Below, in pieces: positions 41,827-49,864 of a stretch of DNA of 64,000 nt (position 1 is its first letter; the number at the start of each line of letters is the position of its first letter). The translations under genes were made by a program, and so were the position numbers. Under the pieces are notes generated by a model that had not been told where the DNA came from, did not search any database, and worked only from the letters and a program-made list of their open reading frames with translations. Source of the DNA: an uncultured Muribaculaceae bacterium (GTDB taxonomy: Bacteria; Bacteroidota; Bacteroidia; Bacteroidales; Muribaculaceae); NCBI GenBank assembly GCA_910588035.1, contig CAJUPY010000002.1, forward strand, positions 123,798 through 187,797, given 5' to 3'.

Positions 41827-42983
41827 ATCTTCCCGAAAATCTCATCATAGGATTCGACGCGAAACGCGCGTTTGTCAACAACACCGGTCTGGGTAACTAC
41901 AGCCGCCTTGTCATCGACTCGGTGGCTGCCGCCCGGCCACGGTGGGAACTTATGCTTCTGACACCGGCAAACCGTGCCGGCGACAGAATTTCTCCCATTC
42001 TATCAGCCCACTCCAACATCAAGACTGCCACCCCCCATGGCTGCATGAAAGCCGTAAAGCCGCTTTGGAGGTCATTTGGAATAACGGCTGAACTCAGCAG
42101 ATTGAATGTAGGCCTGTTTCATGGGCTCAGCAACGAATTGCCGCTGAACATCAGACGCAGCCGGGTGCCGAGCGTCGTAACGATTCATGACCTCATTTTC
42201 AGACGGTTTCCCGACAACTACAACTATCCCGACCGCCTGATATATGACTATAAGTTTAAAAAAGCGGCAATCGACGCTGACCGTGTGATAGCCGTCAGCC
42301 GCAGAACACGCGACGACATAACCGAACTCTACGGCATCAGTCCCGACAAGATCGACATCGTCTATCAAGGTTGTGACAGCCGCTTCATGAATTCAATCTC
42401 GCCCGACGATGTTGAGACGGTCAGATTGAAATACGGGCTATCGAACCCTTATATCATAGGCGTGGGAACAGTGGAGATTCGCAAAAACCAATTGCTGACC
42501 CTCAAAGCTTTGCGCGGTTTACCGCGTGAGATCCATGCTGTGATTGTCGGACGACGCAGCCGGGGCTACGGTGAGGTGCTTGACCGTTACATCAGAGAAA
42601 ACGGCCTTGCCGGCAGAGTTCATTTTCTTGAAAACGCAGTGTTTGACGACTTCCCTGCCCTGTATGCCGGAGCTTTGTTGTCGAGCTACCCGTCGCGATA
42701 TGAGGGATTCGGCATTCCGGTCATCGAGTCGATCAATGCCGGCACTCCAGTCATCGTGGCTTCAGGCTCATGTCTCGAAGAAGCAGCCGGACCCGACATG
42801 CCCGTAGTCTCACCCGATGACGACGAGGCATTTGTCAGTGCCGCGCTCGAGATCATCGACGATCAAGCCTACAGAGCCGACCTTGTCAGACGTGGCCGCG
42901 AATATGTGAAACGCTTCAACCACGAAGATTTCACACGAAACATTTTTGAATCATATCGAAAGACCATTGAAAGTCATGGATAA
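41823..42983 (+). CDS. GT4-family glycosyltransferase
   Basis: A 386-residue retaining glycosyltransferase of the GT-B fold. The start at 41823 gives MNLPENLIIGFDAKRAFVNN and overlaps the branching-enzyme stop by ATGA; a longer frame reads inside that gene and is rejected. The C-terminal half shows GVGTVEIRKNQ and the donor-site motif SRYEGFGIPVIESINAGTP (the E-x7-E pair). Such enzymes transfer nucleotide-activated sugars; with glgB before it and a nucleotide-sugar epimerase after it, it may act in capsule, glycan or alpha-glucan assembly. It does not look like a canonical glycogen synthase (no KTGGL motif at the N-terminus). Acceptor and donor are unknown. Confidence 0.88.
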   Translation: MNLPENLIIGFDAKRAFVNNTGLGNYSRLVIDSVAAARPRWELMLLTPANRAGDRISPILSAHSNIKTATPHGCMKAVKPLWRSFGITAELSRLNVGLFHGLSNELPLNIRRSRVPSVVTIHDLIFRRFPDNYNYPDRLIYDYKFKKAAIDADRVIAVSRRTRDDITELYGISPDKIDIVYQGCDSRFMNSISPDDVETVRLKYGLSNPYIIGVGTVEIRKNQLLTLKALRGLPREIHAVIVGRRSRGYGEVLDRYIRENGLAGRVHFLENAVFDDFPALYAGALLSSYPSRYEGFGIPVIESINAGTPVIVASGSCLEEAAGPDMPVVSPDDDEAFVSAALEIIDDQAYRADLVRRGREYVKRFNHEDFTRNIFESYRKTIESHG

Positions 42984-43989
42984 TAAAAAAATACTTGTTG
43001 TCGGTGCCGGCGGTTTCATCGGCGGTTTCATCGCCGGCCGGGCCCTCGACAAAGGCTATGAGACATGGGTGGCGGTGCGTGAGTCAACTTCGCGCAGCTA
43101 TCTGTCAGACCCGAGGCTGAAATTTATCGAGCTTGACTATGACGACACGATAGAGATGCGCCAGAAGCTTGCAAAGGCCTTGCCGGAGGGCGAGAAATGG
43201 GACTACATCATTTATAACCTCGGAGCCACAAAATGTCTCAACTTTCTCGATTTCAAACGAATAAACTTTGAATATCTGCGTTCGTTTGTCGAATCGCTCA
43301 AGACATTGTCTCTCGTACCCGAAAAATTTCTGTTCATGAGCAGCCTTTCGGCTCTCGGCCCGGGAGATGAAGATAACTACACCCCGATTGACGGACATGG
43401 ACCGGCTTCTCCAAACACCGCCTATGGTCTTTCGAAGGTGCAGGCAGAGAACTATCTCGAATTCATGTCGGGAATTCCGTTTGTGATCTTCAGACCGACA
43501 GGTGTCTACGGTCCACACGAAAAAGACTATCTGATGATGATAAAATCAATTGATTCACACTGCGATTTTTCAGTCGGATTCAAACGTCAGATGTTGACAT
43601 TCATTTACGTAGACGACCTCGTCGATGCCATGTTTGCCGCCCTTGAATCTCCTGTCGCGGTAAACAAAAAATACATCATTTCTGAAGACCGGGCATATAG
43701 TCAGGCTGAATTCCGGAAGATAGTCGCCGATGAACTCGGCAAAAAATTCGTGATACCGGTCAAACTGCCGCTCTGGGCTGTCTACTGCGCAAGCTATGTG
43801 GCTGAAAAATGGGGCAAGCTAAAGCTGAAACCTTCCACCCTCAACCGCGACAAATTCAAGATCATGGCTCAGAGAAACTGGACATGCGACATTTCAGATG
43901 CAAGACGCGACTTCGGGTTCTCACCTCGCTTCTCGCTGCGTGAAGGAATAAAAGAAACCGTCAAAGCTTATAGGGAGGACCGTCAATGA
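42976..43989 (+). CDS. NAD-dependent epimerase/dehydratase
   Basis: A 337-residue extended short-chain dehydrogenase. The start at 42976 (MDNKKILVVGAGGFIGGFIA) overlaps the previous gene by 8 nt; the longer frame is rejected because it runs inside that gene. The Rossmann motif is GAGGFIGG (10-17), the catalytic pair is in YGLSKVQAE, and FRPTGVYGPHEKDYL is the usual substrate-side segment. The family acts on nucleotide sugars or related alcohol/ketone pairs. In this coupled chain it probably supplies or modifies a sugar for the glycosyltransferase. A C-terminal region with WAVYCASYVAEKWGK has an amphipathic look. Precise substrate unknown. Confidence 0.88.
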   Translation: MDNKKILVVGAGGFIGGFIAGRALDKGYETWVAVRESTSRSYLSDPRLKFIELDYDDTIEMRQKLAKALPEGEKWDYIIYNLGATKCLNFLDFKRINFEYLRSFVESLKTLSLVPEKFLFMSSLSALGPGDEDNYTPIDGHGPASPNTAYGLSKVQAENYLEFMSGIPFVIFRPTGVYGPHEKDYLMMIKSIDSHCDFSVGFKRQMLTFIYVDDLVDAMFAALESPVAVNKKYIISEDRAYSQAEFRKIVADELGKKFVIPVKLPLWAVYCASYVAEKWGKLKLKPSTLNRDKFKIMAQRNWTCDISDARRDFGFSPRFSLREGIKETVKAYREDRQ

Positions 43990-44261
43990 CACCGTCAGAA
44001 CGACGACGAGTTCCGGTGTGGTTCACCGTGATCGTCACCATAATCGCGCTTCCCGCGCTGCTTCTGCCAACCTTCATCGCCTTGGCAGAAGATGAAATGG
44101 CCGAGTCAAAAAAAATATTTATGTGGCTGTTTCCGTTCTATCTCATTGTCGGAGCCTATCTGGCCTGGCAATGCTACGGCCGGCGAACAGTCATGTCGTG
44201 GATTCTGCTCGCCCTGATGTTCATGACCGATTGCGCGATGATCCTGTTAATAAGCATGTAA
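43986..44261 (+). CDS. Small three-helix membrane protein
   Basis: A 91-residue protein with three hydrophobic segments: VIVTIIALPALLLPTFIAL (about 15-33), IFMWLFPFYLIVGAYLAW (about 44-61) and WILLALMFMTDCAMILLI (about 72-89). The start overlaps the epimerase stop by ATGA, so it belongs to the branching-enzyme/glycosyltransferase chain. It matches no family I recognise. It could be a membrane partner of the glycosyltransferase or epimerase; this is inference from position. Confidence 0.72.
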   Translation: MTPSERRRVPVWFTVIVTIIALPALLLPTFIALAEDEMAESKKIFMWLFPFYLIVGAYLAWQCYGRRTVMSWILLALMFMTDCAMILLISM

Positions 44262-44271
44262 ACCTGACACA

Positions 44272-44904
44272 ATGAAAAAGATAATTCTACCATTGATAGC
44301 AATAGCCTCAGTCATGACAGCTTCGGCAGATGACCGGCAACTCGACACTCCCGACAAAACCCGGGGTCTCCCGATCATGCAGGCGATGTCAGAACGAAAA
44401 TCGATCAGGGAATATGACTCACGGAAAATTTCCGACCAAGATCTCTCAGATCTGCTTTGGGCCACAATGGGACAGAACCGCCATAACGGCAAACTTACCG
44501 CACCGTCATGTCGCGACTACCGGGAGATCCGACTCTTTGTCTTCACAGCCGACGGCGTGGGTGAATATATCCCTTCGACCCACTCTATCAAACATTTCGT
44601 TGACGGCGACTATCGTCAACTGGTAGCTGGACCTCAGGATTTTGTCAAAACAGCCCCTGTGTGTCTGGTCATGATCGCAGACATGACAAAATTTCCGGAA
44701 CGTGACGAACGTTCGCTGATGATGGCATCGGTCGATGCCGGAATTGTCAGTCAGAACGCTTCGGTCGCCGCCGCAGGTCTCGGTCTCGCAACTGTTCCGC
44801 GTGCGACAATGGATGCCAAGGCAATCTGTCGTCTGCTCAGTCTGCCCGACACACAGTTGCCGATCATGAACAATCCGATAGGATATCCGGTCGCGAAAAA
44901 TTAG
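44272..44904 (+). CDS. Secreted nitroreductase-family protein
   Basis: A 210-residue member of the nitroreductase (FMN-dependent) family. An N-terminal signal (MKKIILPLIAIASVMTASA) points to the periplasm, which is unusual for the family but common in Bacteroidales. Family marks are SERKSIREYDSRKISDQDL (about 41-59), PSCRDYREIRLFVF, and VDAGIVSQNASVAAAGLGLATV, the FMN-side helix. It ends IMNNPIGYPVAKN, the usual GYP line. Substrate unknown. It begins 10 nt after the small membrane protein and may share its transcript. Confidence 0.9.
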   Translation: MKKIILPLIAIASVMTASADDRQLDTPDKTRGLPIMQAMSERKSIREYDSRKISDQDLSDLLWATMGQNRHNGKLTAPSCRDYREIRLFVFTADGVGEYIPSTHSIKHFVDGDYRQLVAGPQDFVKTAPVCLVMIADMTKFPERDERSLMMASVDAGIVSQNASVAAAGLGLATVPRATMDAKAICRLLSLPDTQLPIMNNPIGYPVAKN

Positions 44905-44949
44905 CCCGTCAAGCTCACCGGTTCTTACGTATTAACTCTGAAGCGAATC

Positions 44950-45525
44950 ATGACAGAAAGCTTCAATACATATATAGATCATATCGAGCCTGAATTCTGG
45001 CGTGAACTCTGTTTCAAAGAGGGTCGGCTGCGACATTATGAACGAGGCGAAGAATTTTTGCACCTCGGAGAAGTAGGAAAATATATAGGTGCAGTGAAGA
45101 GCGGTACCTTGAAATATGCCGCTTATTCAACCGATGGAAACGAACATGTCGTCGGACTGATTTTCCCTGATGAGTTTGTCGCCGACTGGCCTTTCATGTT
45201 CTATGAACAACCGTCGCGCTGCGCCATAGTCGCATCTTCGCCTTGCGAGATTTATTGTCTTCCGGTGGAGAATTTAAAGACACGCATGAGCAAAGAGCCG
45301 GAGTTTTTAACACGCATGATGCATTGCACTGAAGCGTTGTTCTCTACTGTCTACGACCGATATGTCGACCTTTATAGCAGAACTCCGCGACAGCGATATG
45401 AGGAACTTGTCAAACGACATCCCGACATATTCACTTTCTTTTCATTGAAAGACATTGCCTCTTTCCTGAAAGTAACCCCCACACATCTTAGCCGATTGCG
45501 AAAAAGTAACGACCAACAGTGTTAA
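44950..45525 (+). CDS. Crp/Fnr-family transcription regulator
   Basis: A 191-residue regulator. The cyclic-nucleotide-binding-like fold occupies about 20-120 (FLHLGEVGKYIGAVKSGTLKY, then FPDEFVADWPFMF, SRCAIVASSPCEIY). The C-terminal helix-turn-helix is short: SLKDIASFLKVTPTHLSRLR, a pattern seen in Bacteroidetes Crp-family proteins. Residues needed to bind cAMP in E. coli CRP are not evident, so the signal is unknown. The gene stands 45 nt after the nitroreductase and ends at a strong terminator. It may control nearby genes, including the nitroreductase. Confidence 0.9.
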   Translation: MTESFNTYIDHIEPEFWRELCFKEGRLRHYERGEEFLHLGEVGKYIGAVKSGTLKYAAYSTDGNEHVVGLIFPDEFVADWPFMFYEQPSRCAIVASSPCEIYCLPVENLKTRMSKEPEFLTRMMHCTEALFSTVYDRYVDLYSRTPRQRYEELVKRHPDIFTFFSLKDIASFLKVTPTHLSRLRKSNDQQC

Positions 45526-45533
45526 AATCATCG

Positions 45534-45559
45534 ACTCTCAACATTTGTTGAGAGTTTTT
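45534..45559 (+). terminator. Terminator after the Crp-family gene
   Basis: A perfect 9-bp stem: ACTCTCAAC (45534-45542) with GTTGAGAGT (45547-45555), loop ATTT, followed by TTTTATTTT. Confidence 0.92.
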
Positions 45560-45573
45560 ATTTTCCATTGATT

Positions 45574-45581
45574 TAATTTTG
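45574..45581 (+). promoter_or_regulatory. -7 box before the 35-codon ORF
   Basis: TAATTTTG at 45574-45581, 16 nt before the ATG at 45598. TTG at 45548-45550 is a possible but distant -33 element. Confidence 0.6.
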
Positions 45582-45597
45582 CAACAAAAGATTTTTT

Positions 45598-45705
45598 ATG
45601 ACACAGAATAAACTCAAGAACCTGTGGCTGTTTCCTGCATGTCTTTTGACACCTTCAGACACCGGTGGTGACATACTTTCCATTGCAAAAGAAATCATAC
45701 ACTGA
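45598..45705 (+). CDS. Candidate 35-residue leader or small protein
   Basis: An ORF of 35 codons that starts MTQNKLKNLWLFPACLLTPS and ends IAKEIIH. It lies right after a -7 box, its start is the first ATG of the predicted transcript, and its stop (45703-45705) is one base before the next start (45707). This tight fit suggests it is translated and coupled to the lipoprotein gene, either as a leader or as a small protein. I recognise no family. A longer frame that includes the lipoprotein from 45665 is less likely, since it starts within this ORF. Confidence 0.45.
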   Translation: MTQNKLKNLWLFPACLLTPSDTGGDILSIAKEIIH

Positions 45706-45706
45706 C

Positions 45707-46129
45707 ATGGACTACAAAACGCTCATAGCTTTTCTGCTGATATTGCTTCTGATTCTTTGCGCATGCTCGACGACCCAAAGGGTTGACGGGTGGTATCGTG
45801 TGGCTGATTATCCCGACAATTCGATTATAGGAAAGCCGTTGCTGAAGGTCGATGACTTTGACTGTGTTGAGATTGTCAGAGATACATTTATCATCGAAGG
45901 CACGCCTGAATCTCGATTGTCGATTCAAGGGCGGGTGAAACCCGACAGACGTCTGCAATGGGCCGATGACACCGAGCGATTGATCGGCCACAGACTCGGA
46001 TTTGTCCATAACGATTCAATTATCACAGCACCTCAGATCAACGCACGCATCGAAAGCGGTACGTTCCAGATCAACAGCTCAGACACAACGTTGATCAAAG
46101 AAATCTTTCTCTCGATCGAGAACCGATAA
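45707..46129 (+). CDS. Lipoprotein with SecDF P1-head-like domain
   Basis: A 140-residue lipoprotein; the signal MDYKTLIAFLLILLLILCAC ends with the lipobox. The middle and C-terminal parts (GWYRVADYPDNSIIGKPLL; then GHRLGFVHNDSIITAPQINA, RIESGTFQIN) resemble the P1 head subdomain of SecD, where GxxLAxVxDGxVxSAPxI and IxxGxxxI lines are conserved. Stand-alone proteins of this kind occur in Bacteroidetes and are of unknown function; SecD itself is much larger and has membrane helices. The start 45707 is chosen because it gives a proper lipoprotein signal and sits directly after the 35-codon ORF. Confidence 0.72.
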   Translation: MDYKTLIAFLLILLLILCACSTTQRVDGWYRVADYPDNSIIGKPLLKVDDFDCVEIVRDTFIIEGTPESRLSIQGRVKPDRRLQWADDTERLIGHRLGFVHNDSIITAPQINARIESGTFQINSSDTTLIKEIFLSIENR

Positions 46130-46237
46130 TGTGTGACGACAGCGATTGTGGCTATCGCGACAACCAATAAACATTTCTTTTTTAAGGGATAGACAGTTTG
46201 TTATTTTGCCAAAAATTTCACAAACTGTTTATTTCTC

Positions 46238-46447
46238 ATGAATACACCTATCATCACTTGGAGTTGTGTCGCAGGCATCTTCGTCTTGTTTCTCATAGTG
46301 CGTCTATGCCATGCCTGCATATTTTGTGCCAAAGGAAAACACCGTTTTATCGAATTCGGTTCCGAACGTGAGGAGTTTTTCATTCCCGGAGATATCGATC
46401 CTGAAAAATCGACCGACTATGACTTCGAAGACTTTGACGAACTCTGA
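46238..46447 (+). CDS. Small single-helix membrane protein with acidic tail
   Basis: A 69-residue protein: one hydrophobic helix near the N-terminus (TWSCVAGIFVLFLIVRLCHA, about 7-26), a basic patch with cysteines (CIFCAKGKHR) and a strongly acidic C-terminus ending DYDFEDFDEL. No family is recognised. It overlaps the start of the ThrE-type gene by 29 nt, so it is probably translated with it. It could be an accessory subunit of the exporter; this is inference. A -7-like TTATTTTG lies at 46201-46208. Confidence 0.62.
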   Translation: MNTPIITWSCVAGIFVLFLIVRLCHACIFCAKGKHRFIEFGSEREEFFIPGDIDPEKSTDYDFEDFDEL

Positions 46448-47213
46448 GGTTCCGTCGGCCAGCGAGCTGACATTGTTTCTCTCACGCTACAGTGCGAGGC
46501 TGCTCGGTTCGGGAGCTACCTGCATCAGACTTGAAAAAAACATCGGCCGCATTGCCAAGGCATTCGGCCATGAGACCGAGCTTACCATAATGCCTCGCCA
46601 CATACACATCTCGGTGTGGAAAGAGGGTGCTACCGGCATTATCACCTCCATTGCCCGCGTAAGCCACACTGCCGTCAGTTTCAACACCAACACGCGCCTG
46701 AGTGAACTTAGTTGGGAAATAGCCGACGGAAAGATCTCGTTTGATGAAGCACAAGAAAGATTTAGCCATATCATCGACTCTGACACGCAAAACAAATGGC
46801 ATGTACTCATTCTGGTAGCATTGGCCAACGCCTCGTTTTGCCGGCTCTTCGGAGGTGACCTCACGGCAATGGCAGTAGTGGCGGTCGCCACGCTTGCAGG
46901 CTACTATCTCAAAATGATTTTGCTCGGACACGGGGTTGACAACCGCGTCATGATTCTGACCTGCTCGTTTGTCTCAGCCGTACTTGGAGCTTCTGACATA
47001 TTGTTCAGACTCGGATCAACCCCCTCGGTCGCCCTTGCCACCAGCGTACTTTATCTTGTTCCCGGCATACCGTTCCTAAATTCGTTCAGCGACATGCTCT
47101 ATCGCCATTATCTATGTGCTTTCAGCCGTTTTGCCGATGCATTGGTCATGACATGCTGCCTTTCAATCGGACTCTGCGCCGCCATGTTGTTGATGGAATC
47201 CGGAATGTTTTGA
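46419..47213 (+). CDS. Threonine/serine exporter ThrE-type, N-terminal half protein
   Basis: A 264-residue membrane protein of the ThrE/DUF1212 family. The start at 46419 (MTSKTLTNSEVPSASELTLF) is preferred to the longer frame at 46311, which would run inside the small upstream gene. The soluble front part (LLGSGATCIRLEKNIGRIAKAFG, residues about 25-47, shown in part) is the conserved ThrE N-terminal segment. Then come about five membrane helices, with LVPGIPFLNSFSD near the end. In split systems this protein works with a second, smaller partner, here the gene 17 nt downstream. Likely role: export of threonine, serine or related compounds across the inner membrane. Confidence 0.88.
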   Translation: MTSKTLTNSEVPSASELTLFLSRYSARLLGSGATCIRLEKNIGRIAKAFGHETELTIMPRHIHISVWKEGATGIITSIARVSHTAVSFNTNTRLSELSWEIADGKISFDEAQERFSHIIDSDTQNKWHVLILVALANASFCRLFGGDLTAMAVVAVATLAGYYLKMILLGHGVDNRVMILTCSFVSAVLGASDILFRLGSTPSVALATSVLYLVPGIPFLNSFSDMLYRHYLCAFSRFADALVMTCCLSIGLCAAMLLMESGMF

Positions 47214-47230
47214 TCCATAAATTGCTCAGA

Positions 47231-47710
47231 ATGTATAATCAGATTTTACAAGACGCATTATTTGCAGCGATAGCGGCTATCGGATTTTCCGCTATAAGCC
47301 GTCCGCCACGGCGAGCCTACATCTATTGTGCCCTGGTTGCAGCCGCAGGTCACTCGCTGAGATATATTTTGATGAATTTCACACCTGAAATGCACATCAT
47401 TCCCGCGACTCTAATTGCCTCGTTTGTAATCGGATGTCTCGCCGTCATGGTCTCGGCAGTAGCCCGGTTTCCGGCCGAGACCTGTCTGTTTCCCGCTCTG
47501 CTGCCGATGATTCCTGGCATATATGCCTATAGAACTTTCGGAGGAATTGCCTTGAGTCTGCTTTCTGAAAAAAACGATGAGTTTACCCACTACTTCGATC
47601 TGTTTGCCTATAACGGCATGATGAGTGCCGGAATTTTGACTTGTATGGTAACCGGGGCAACTCTGCCGATTTTCATTTTCAAGAAAATATCATTTCAGGC
47701 TACAAGATAA
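47231..47710 (+). CDS. Threonine/serine exporter ThrE-type, C-terminal half protein (DUF3815)
   Basis: A 159-residue membrane protein with four to five helices. The start at 47231 (MYNQILQDALFAAIAAIGFS) follows the first half by 17 nt; a longer frame overlaps it and is rejected. LFPALLPMIPGIYAYRTFGG in the second half is the ThrE C-terminal signature and corresponds to the LVPGIP line in the partner. Together the two proteins rebuild a complete ThrE-type exporter. Confidence 0.88.
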   Translation: MYNQILQDALFAAIAAIGFSAISRPPRRAYIYCALVAAAGHSLRYILMNFTPEMHIIPATLIASFVIGCLAVMVSAVARFPAETCLFPALLPMIPGIYAYRTFGGIALSLLSEKNDEFTHYFDLFAYNGMMSAGILTCMVTGATLPIFIFKKISFQATR

Positions 47711-47723
47711 GCCGCCAAATTGT

Positions 47724-47731
47724 TAAATTTG
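47724..47731 (+). promoter_or_regulatory. -7 box of the LysR-family gene
   Basis: TAAATTTG at 47724-47731 matches TAnnTTTG, 21 nt before the ATG at 47753. It rules out the longer frame from 47720. Confidence 0.65.
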
Positions 47732-47752
47732 CACATCTCTAATTCCCACAAA

Positions 47753-48652
47753 ATGGAAATACGCCAACTGAAATATTTTTCAAAAGTTGCCGAGACTCTC
47801 AACTTCTCCGAGGCAGCCCGTGTGCTGTGTGTGACCCAAAGCACACTGTCACAGCAGATCAAACAGCTCGAGACAGAACTGAAGACTCAATTGTTGACAC
47901 GAAGCAGCCACAAGGTGTCACTGACCGAGGCCGGAGAGATGATTTTGCCACACGTCAGACAAGTGATTCATGAATCAGAGTCGTGTTTCGAGCGCATCAA
48001 TGACCTCAATGACTTGTCTGAAGGATCGCTGTCTATCGGTGTGACATATTCGTTCAGCCCTATTCTGACCGAGACCCTGCTGTCATTCATGAAACTGTAT
48101 CCGAAGATCAGACTCAACATCTTCTATAAGCCGATGAATGAACTCATGGGGCTGCTTAAAGACCGCACGGTTGACTTCGTGCTCGCGTTCAAGCCAAGTC
48201 AACACATTGACGGTGTCGAGTCCCACATCTTGTTTCAGAACTGTCTGTCGGTCATTGTCGGAAACCACCACCCTCTCGCTGCCAAGAAAACGATAACGAT
48301 TCCGGAACTCGGACATTACGATCTCGCTCTGCCGTCAAAAGGTTTGCAGGCCCGTAACGCATTTGACAGCGTCATCTCGCCACACGACTGCCTCAGAGTG
48401 AGAATAGAGCTGAATGAAGTCAACATTTTGCTGAAACTGATTCGGCAAAGCATGCTTGTCACCGTGTTGGCCGAAGCCACAATCCACAATGAAACAGGTG
48501 TCAAAGCGATTCCTCTCGACATTCCCGACAACGAAATGGCCGGATGTGTCCACACCCTTAAAGAAACATACCGCAAAAAATCAATGCAGGAATTTCTCAG
48601 GATGCTTGGAGAATCAATAGCAGTCAAAGAGCGTCAGAACGCCTGGATATGA
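47753..48652 (+). CDS. LysR-family transcription regulator
   Basis: A 299-residue regulator. The N-terminal winged HTH is complete: MEIRQLKYFSKVAETLNFSE, then CVTQSTLSQQIKQLE. The rest (about 90-290) is a LysR substrate-binding domain. Start 47753 is set by the -7 box. LysR proteins often control a neighbouring gene on the other strand; here the MFS transporter gene is convergent (16 nt between stops), so it is not a classic divergent pair. The inducer is unknown. It most resembles the CysB/OxyR/CbbR general type without specific cysteine pair. Confidence 0.92.
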   Translation: MEIRQLKYFSKVAETLNFSEAARVLCVTQSTLSQQIKQLETELKTQLLTRSSHKVSLTEAGEMILPHVRQVIHESESCFERINDLNDLSEGSLSIGVTYSFSPILTETLLSFMKLYPKIRLNIFYKPMNELMGLLKDRTVDFVLAFKPSQHIDGVESHILFQNCLSVIVGNHHPLAAKKTITIPELGHYDLALPSKGLQARNAFDSVISPHDCLRVRIELNEVNILLKLIRQSMLVTVLAEATIHNETGVKAIPLDIPDNEMAGCVHTLKETYRKKSMQEFLRMLGESIAVKERQNAWI

Positions 48653-48667
48653 TCCAATTTAACTTCT

Positions 48668-49810
48668 TCAACGTTCATTTCTGAAATACAACACCCACAA
48701 CAGGCTGCAGCCGATGACAATCAGCGGCAGACCGGCGATCGAGGGAGCATTGTAGCCGTAACCATGTTTTATGACAAGGCCGCCTATCCAGGCCGCTGTG
48801 GCATTTCCGGCGTTATAGGCAATCTGAATGCATGCCGCCCCGAGCATCTCTCCACCACGCGAGTAGCCTACGATCGACGACTGCAACGGACTTCCCGAGC
48901 CAAACAATGCCGCAGTTCCGAGAATCATCAGAACTACTGCCGCCAGACGATAATGGCCGAAGAAATAAAACATGATCAAGATCGGAATAGCCATAGCCTG
49001 GACAGTTGCCGCGAGTGACGACGGCTTGAACCTCTGACCAAGTCGTCCAACAATATAATTTCCGGCAAACATGCCGAAACCTGCCAGAATCATCAGCCAA
49101 GACATGTCGGAAGTCGGAAATCCGGTGACATCGGTCAATTGTGGATCTATGTAACTGTACCAACAGTAGATGCCTGTCTGTCCAAACAGCACTCCACCGA
49201 AAATGAGCCACGGCGGCAGCGTTTTGAGAAACCTGAACTGACCTTTGAATCCTTCATCAGGCAGCCTCCCGACGTCAGGAATCCAGAACCTGACAGCAAA
49301 ATATGTCAGTGTGCCGGAAATTCCGACTGCAATGAAAGCGACACGCCATGAGACGATGTTGCAGATCAATGTGCCTAAAGGAACACCCACAAGCGTGGCG
49401 ACCGCCATGCCTCCTATCATGAATGAGACGGCCGCGACTTCCTTTCCGGGCTTGGCAAGACGGCGCGCCACTATCGCACCCACACCGAAATAGGCTCCGT
49501 GGGGCAATCCCGACAAGAGTCTCGCAGCAAAAAGACACCAGAAGTTGGGCGCGACAGCCGCGAAAATATTGCCGACAGCTATCGTGGCCGCAAAAGCGAG
49601 CATCAGGGTTTTCAATCTGACCTTTCTGACAAAAAGAAGAGCGGGAGCTCCGCAACACACTCCAATGGCATATGCCGAAATGCAATGTCCGGCCTCGGTC
49701 ACCGACACTCCGAGATCGGCTGCCAGACTGACCAGAATGCCCATGATGAGAAATTCGGCTATGCCGAGAGCGAATGTGCCCAAGGCAAGTGCCGTCAGAC
49801 CTTTGTTCAT
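48668..49810 (-). CDS. MFS transporter, AraJ/arabinose-efflux type
   Basis: A 380-residue major facilitator with twelve hydrophobic segments. Start: ATG 49810 (MNKGLTALALGTFALGIAEF) is preferred over the GTG at 49819. LGTFALGIAEFLIMGIL and RLLSGLPHGAYFGVGAIVA are typical for the AraJ/sugar-efflux group of the family, which pumps sugars or drugs out of the cell. Substrate unknown. It is convergent with the LysR gene and follows panB on the same strand with a hairpin between. Confidence 0.9.
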   Translation of the reverse strand: MNKGLTALALGTFALGIAEFLIMGILVSLAADLGVSVTEAGHCISAYAIGVCCGAPALLFVRKVRLKTLMLAFAATIAVGNIFAAVAPNFWCLFAARLLSGLPHGAYFGVGAIVARRLAKPGKEVAAVSFMIGGMAVATLVGVPLGTLICNIVSWRVAFIAVGISGTLTYFAVRFWIPDVGRLPDEGFKGQFRFLKTLPPWLIFGGVLFGQTGIYCWYSYIDPQLTDVTGFPTSDMSWLMILAGFGMFAGNYIVGRLGQRFKPSSLAATVQAMAIPILIMFYFFGHYRLAAVVLMILGTAALFGSGSPLQSSIVGYSRGGEMLGAACIQIAYNAGNATAAWIGGLVIKHGYGYNAPSIAGLPLIVIGCSLLWVLYFRNER

Positions 49811-49824
49811 AGGAATCACGATAA

Positions 49825-49848
49825 GGGGGCCGGATTATTCCGACCCCC
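49825..49848 (-). terminator. Hairpin between panB and the MFS gene
   Basis: GGGGG (49825-49829) with CCCCC (49844-49848) and CGGA (49831-49834) with TCCG (49839-49842), one mismatch, loop TTAT. No good T run on the minus strand. Confidence 0.5.
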
Positions 49849-49864
49849 GAGTTAATTTTCCGGT

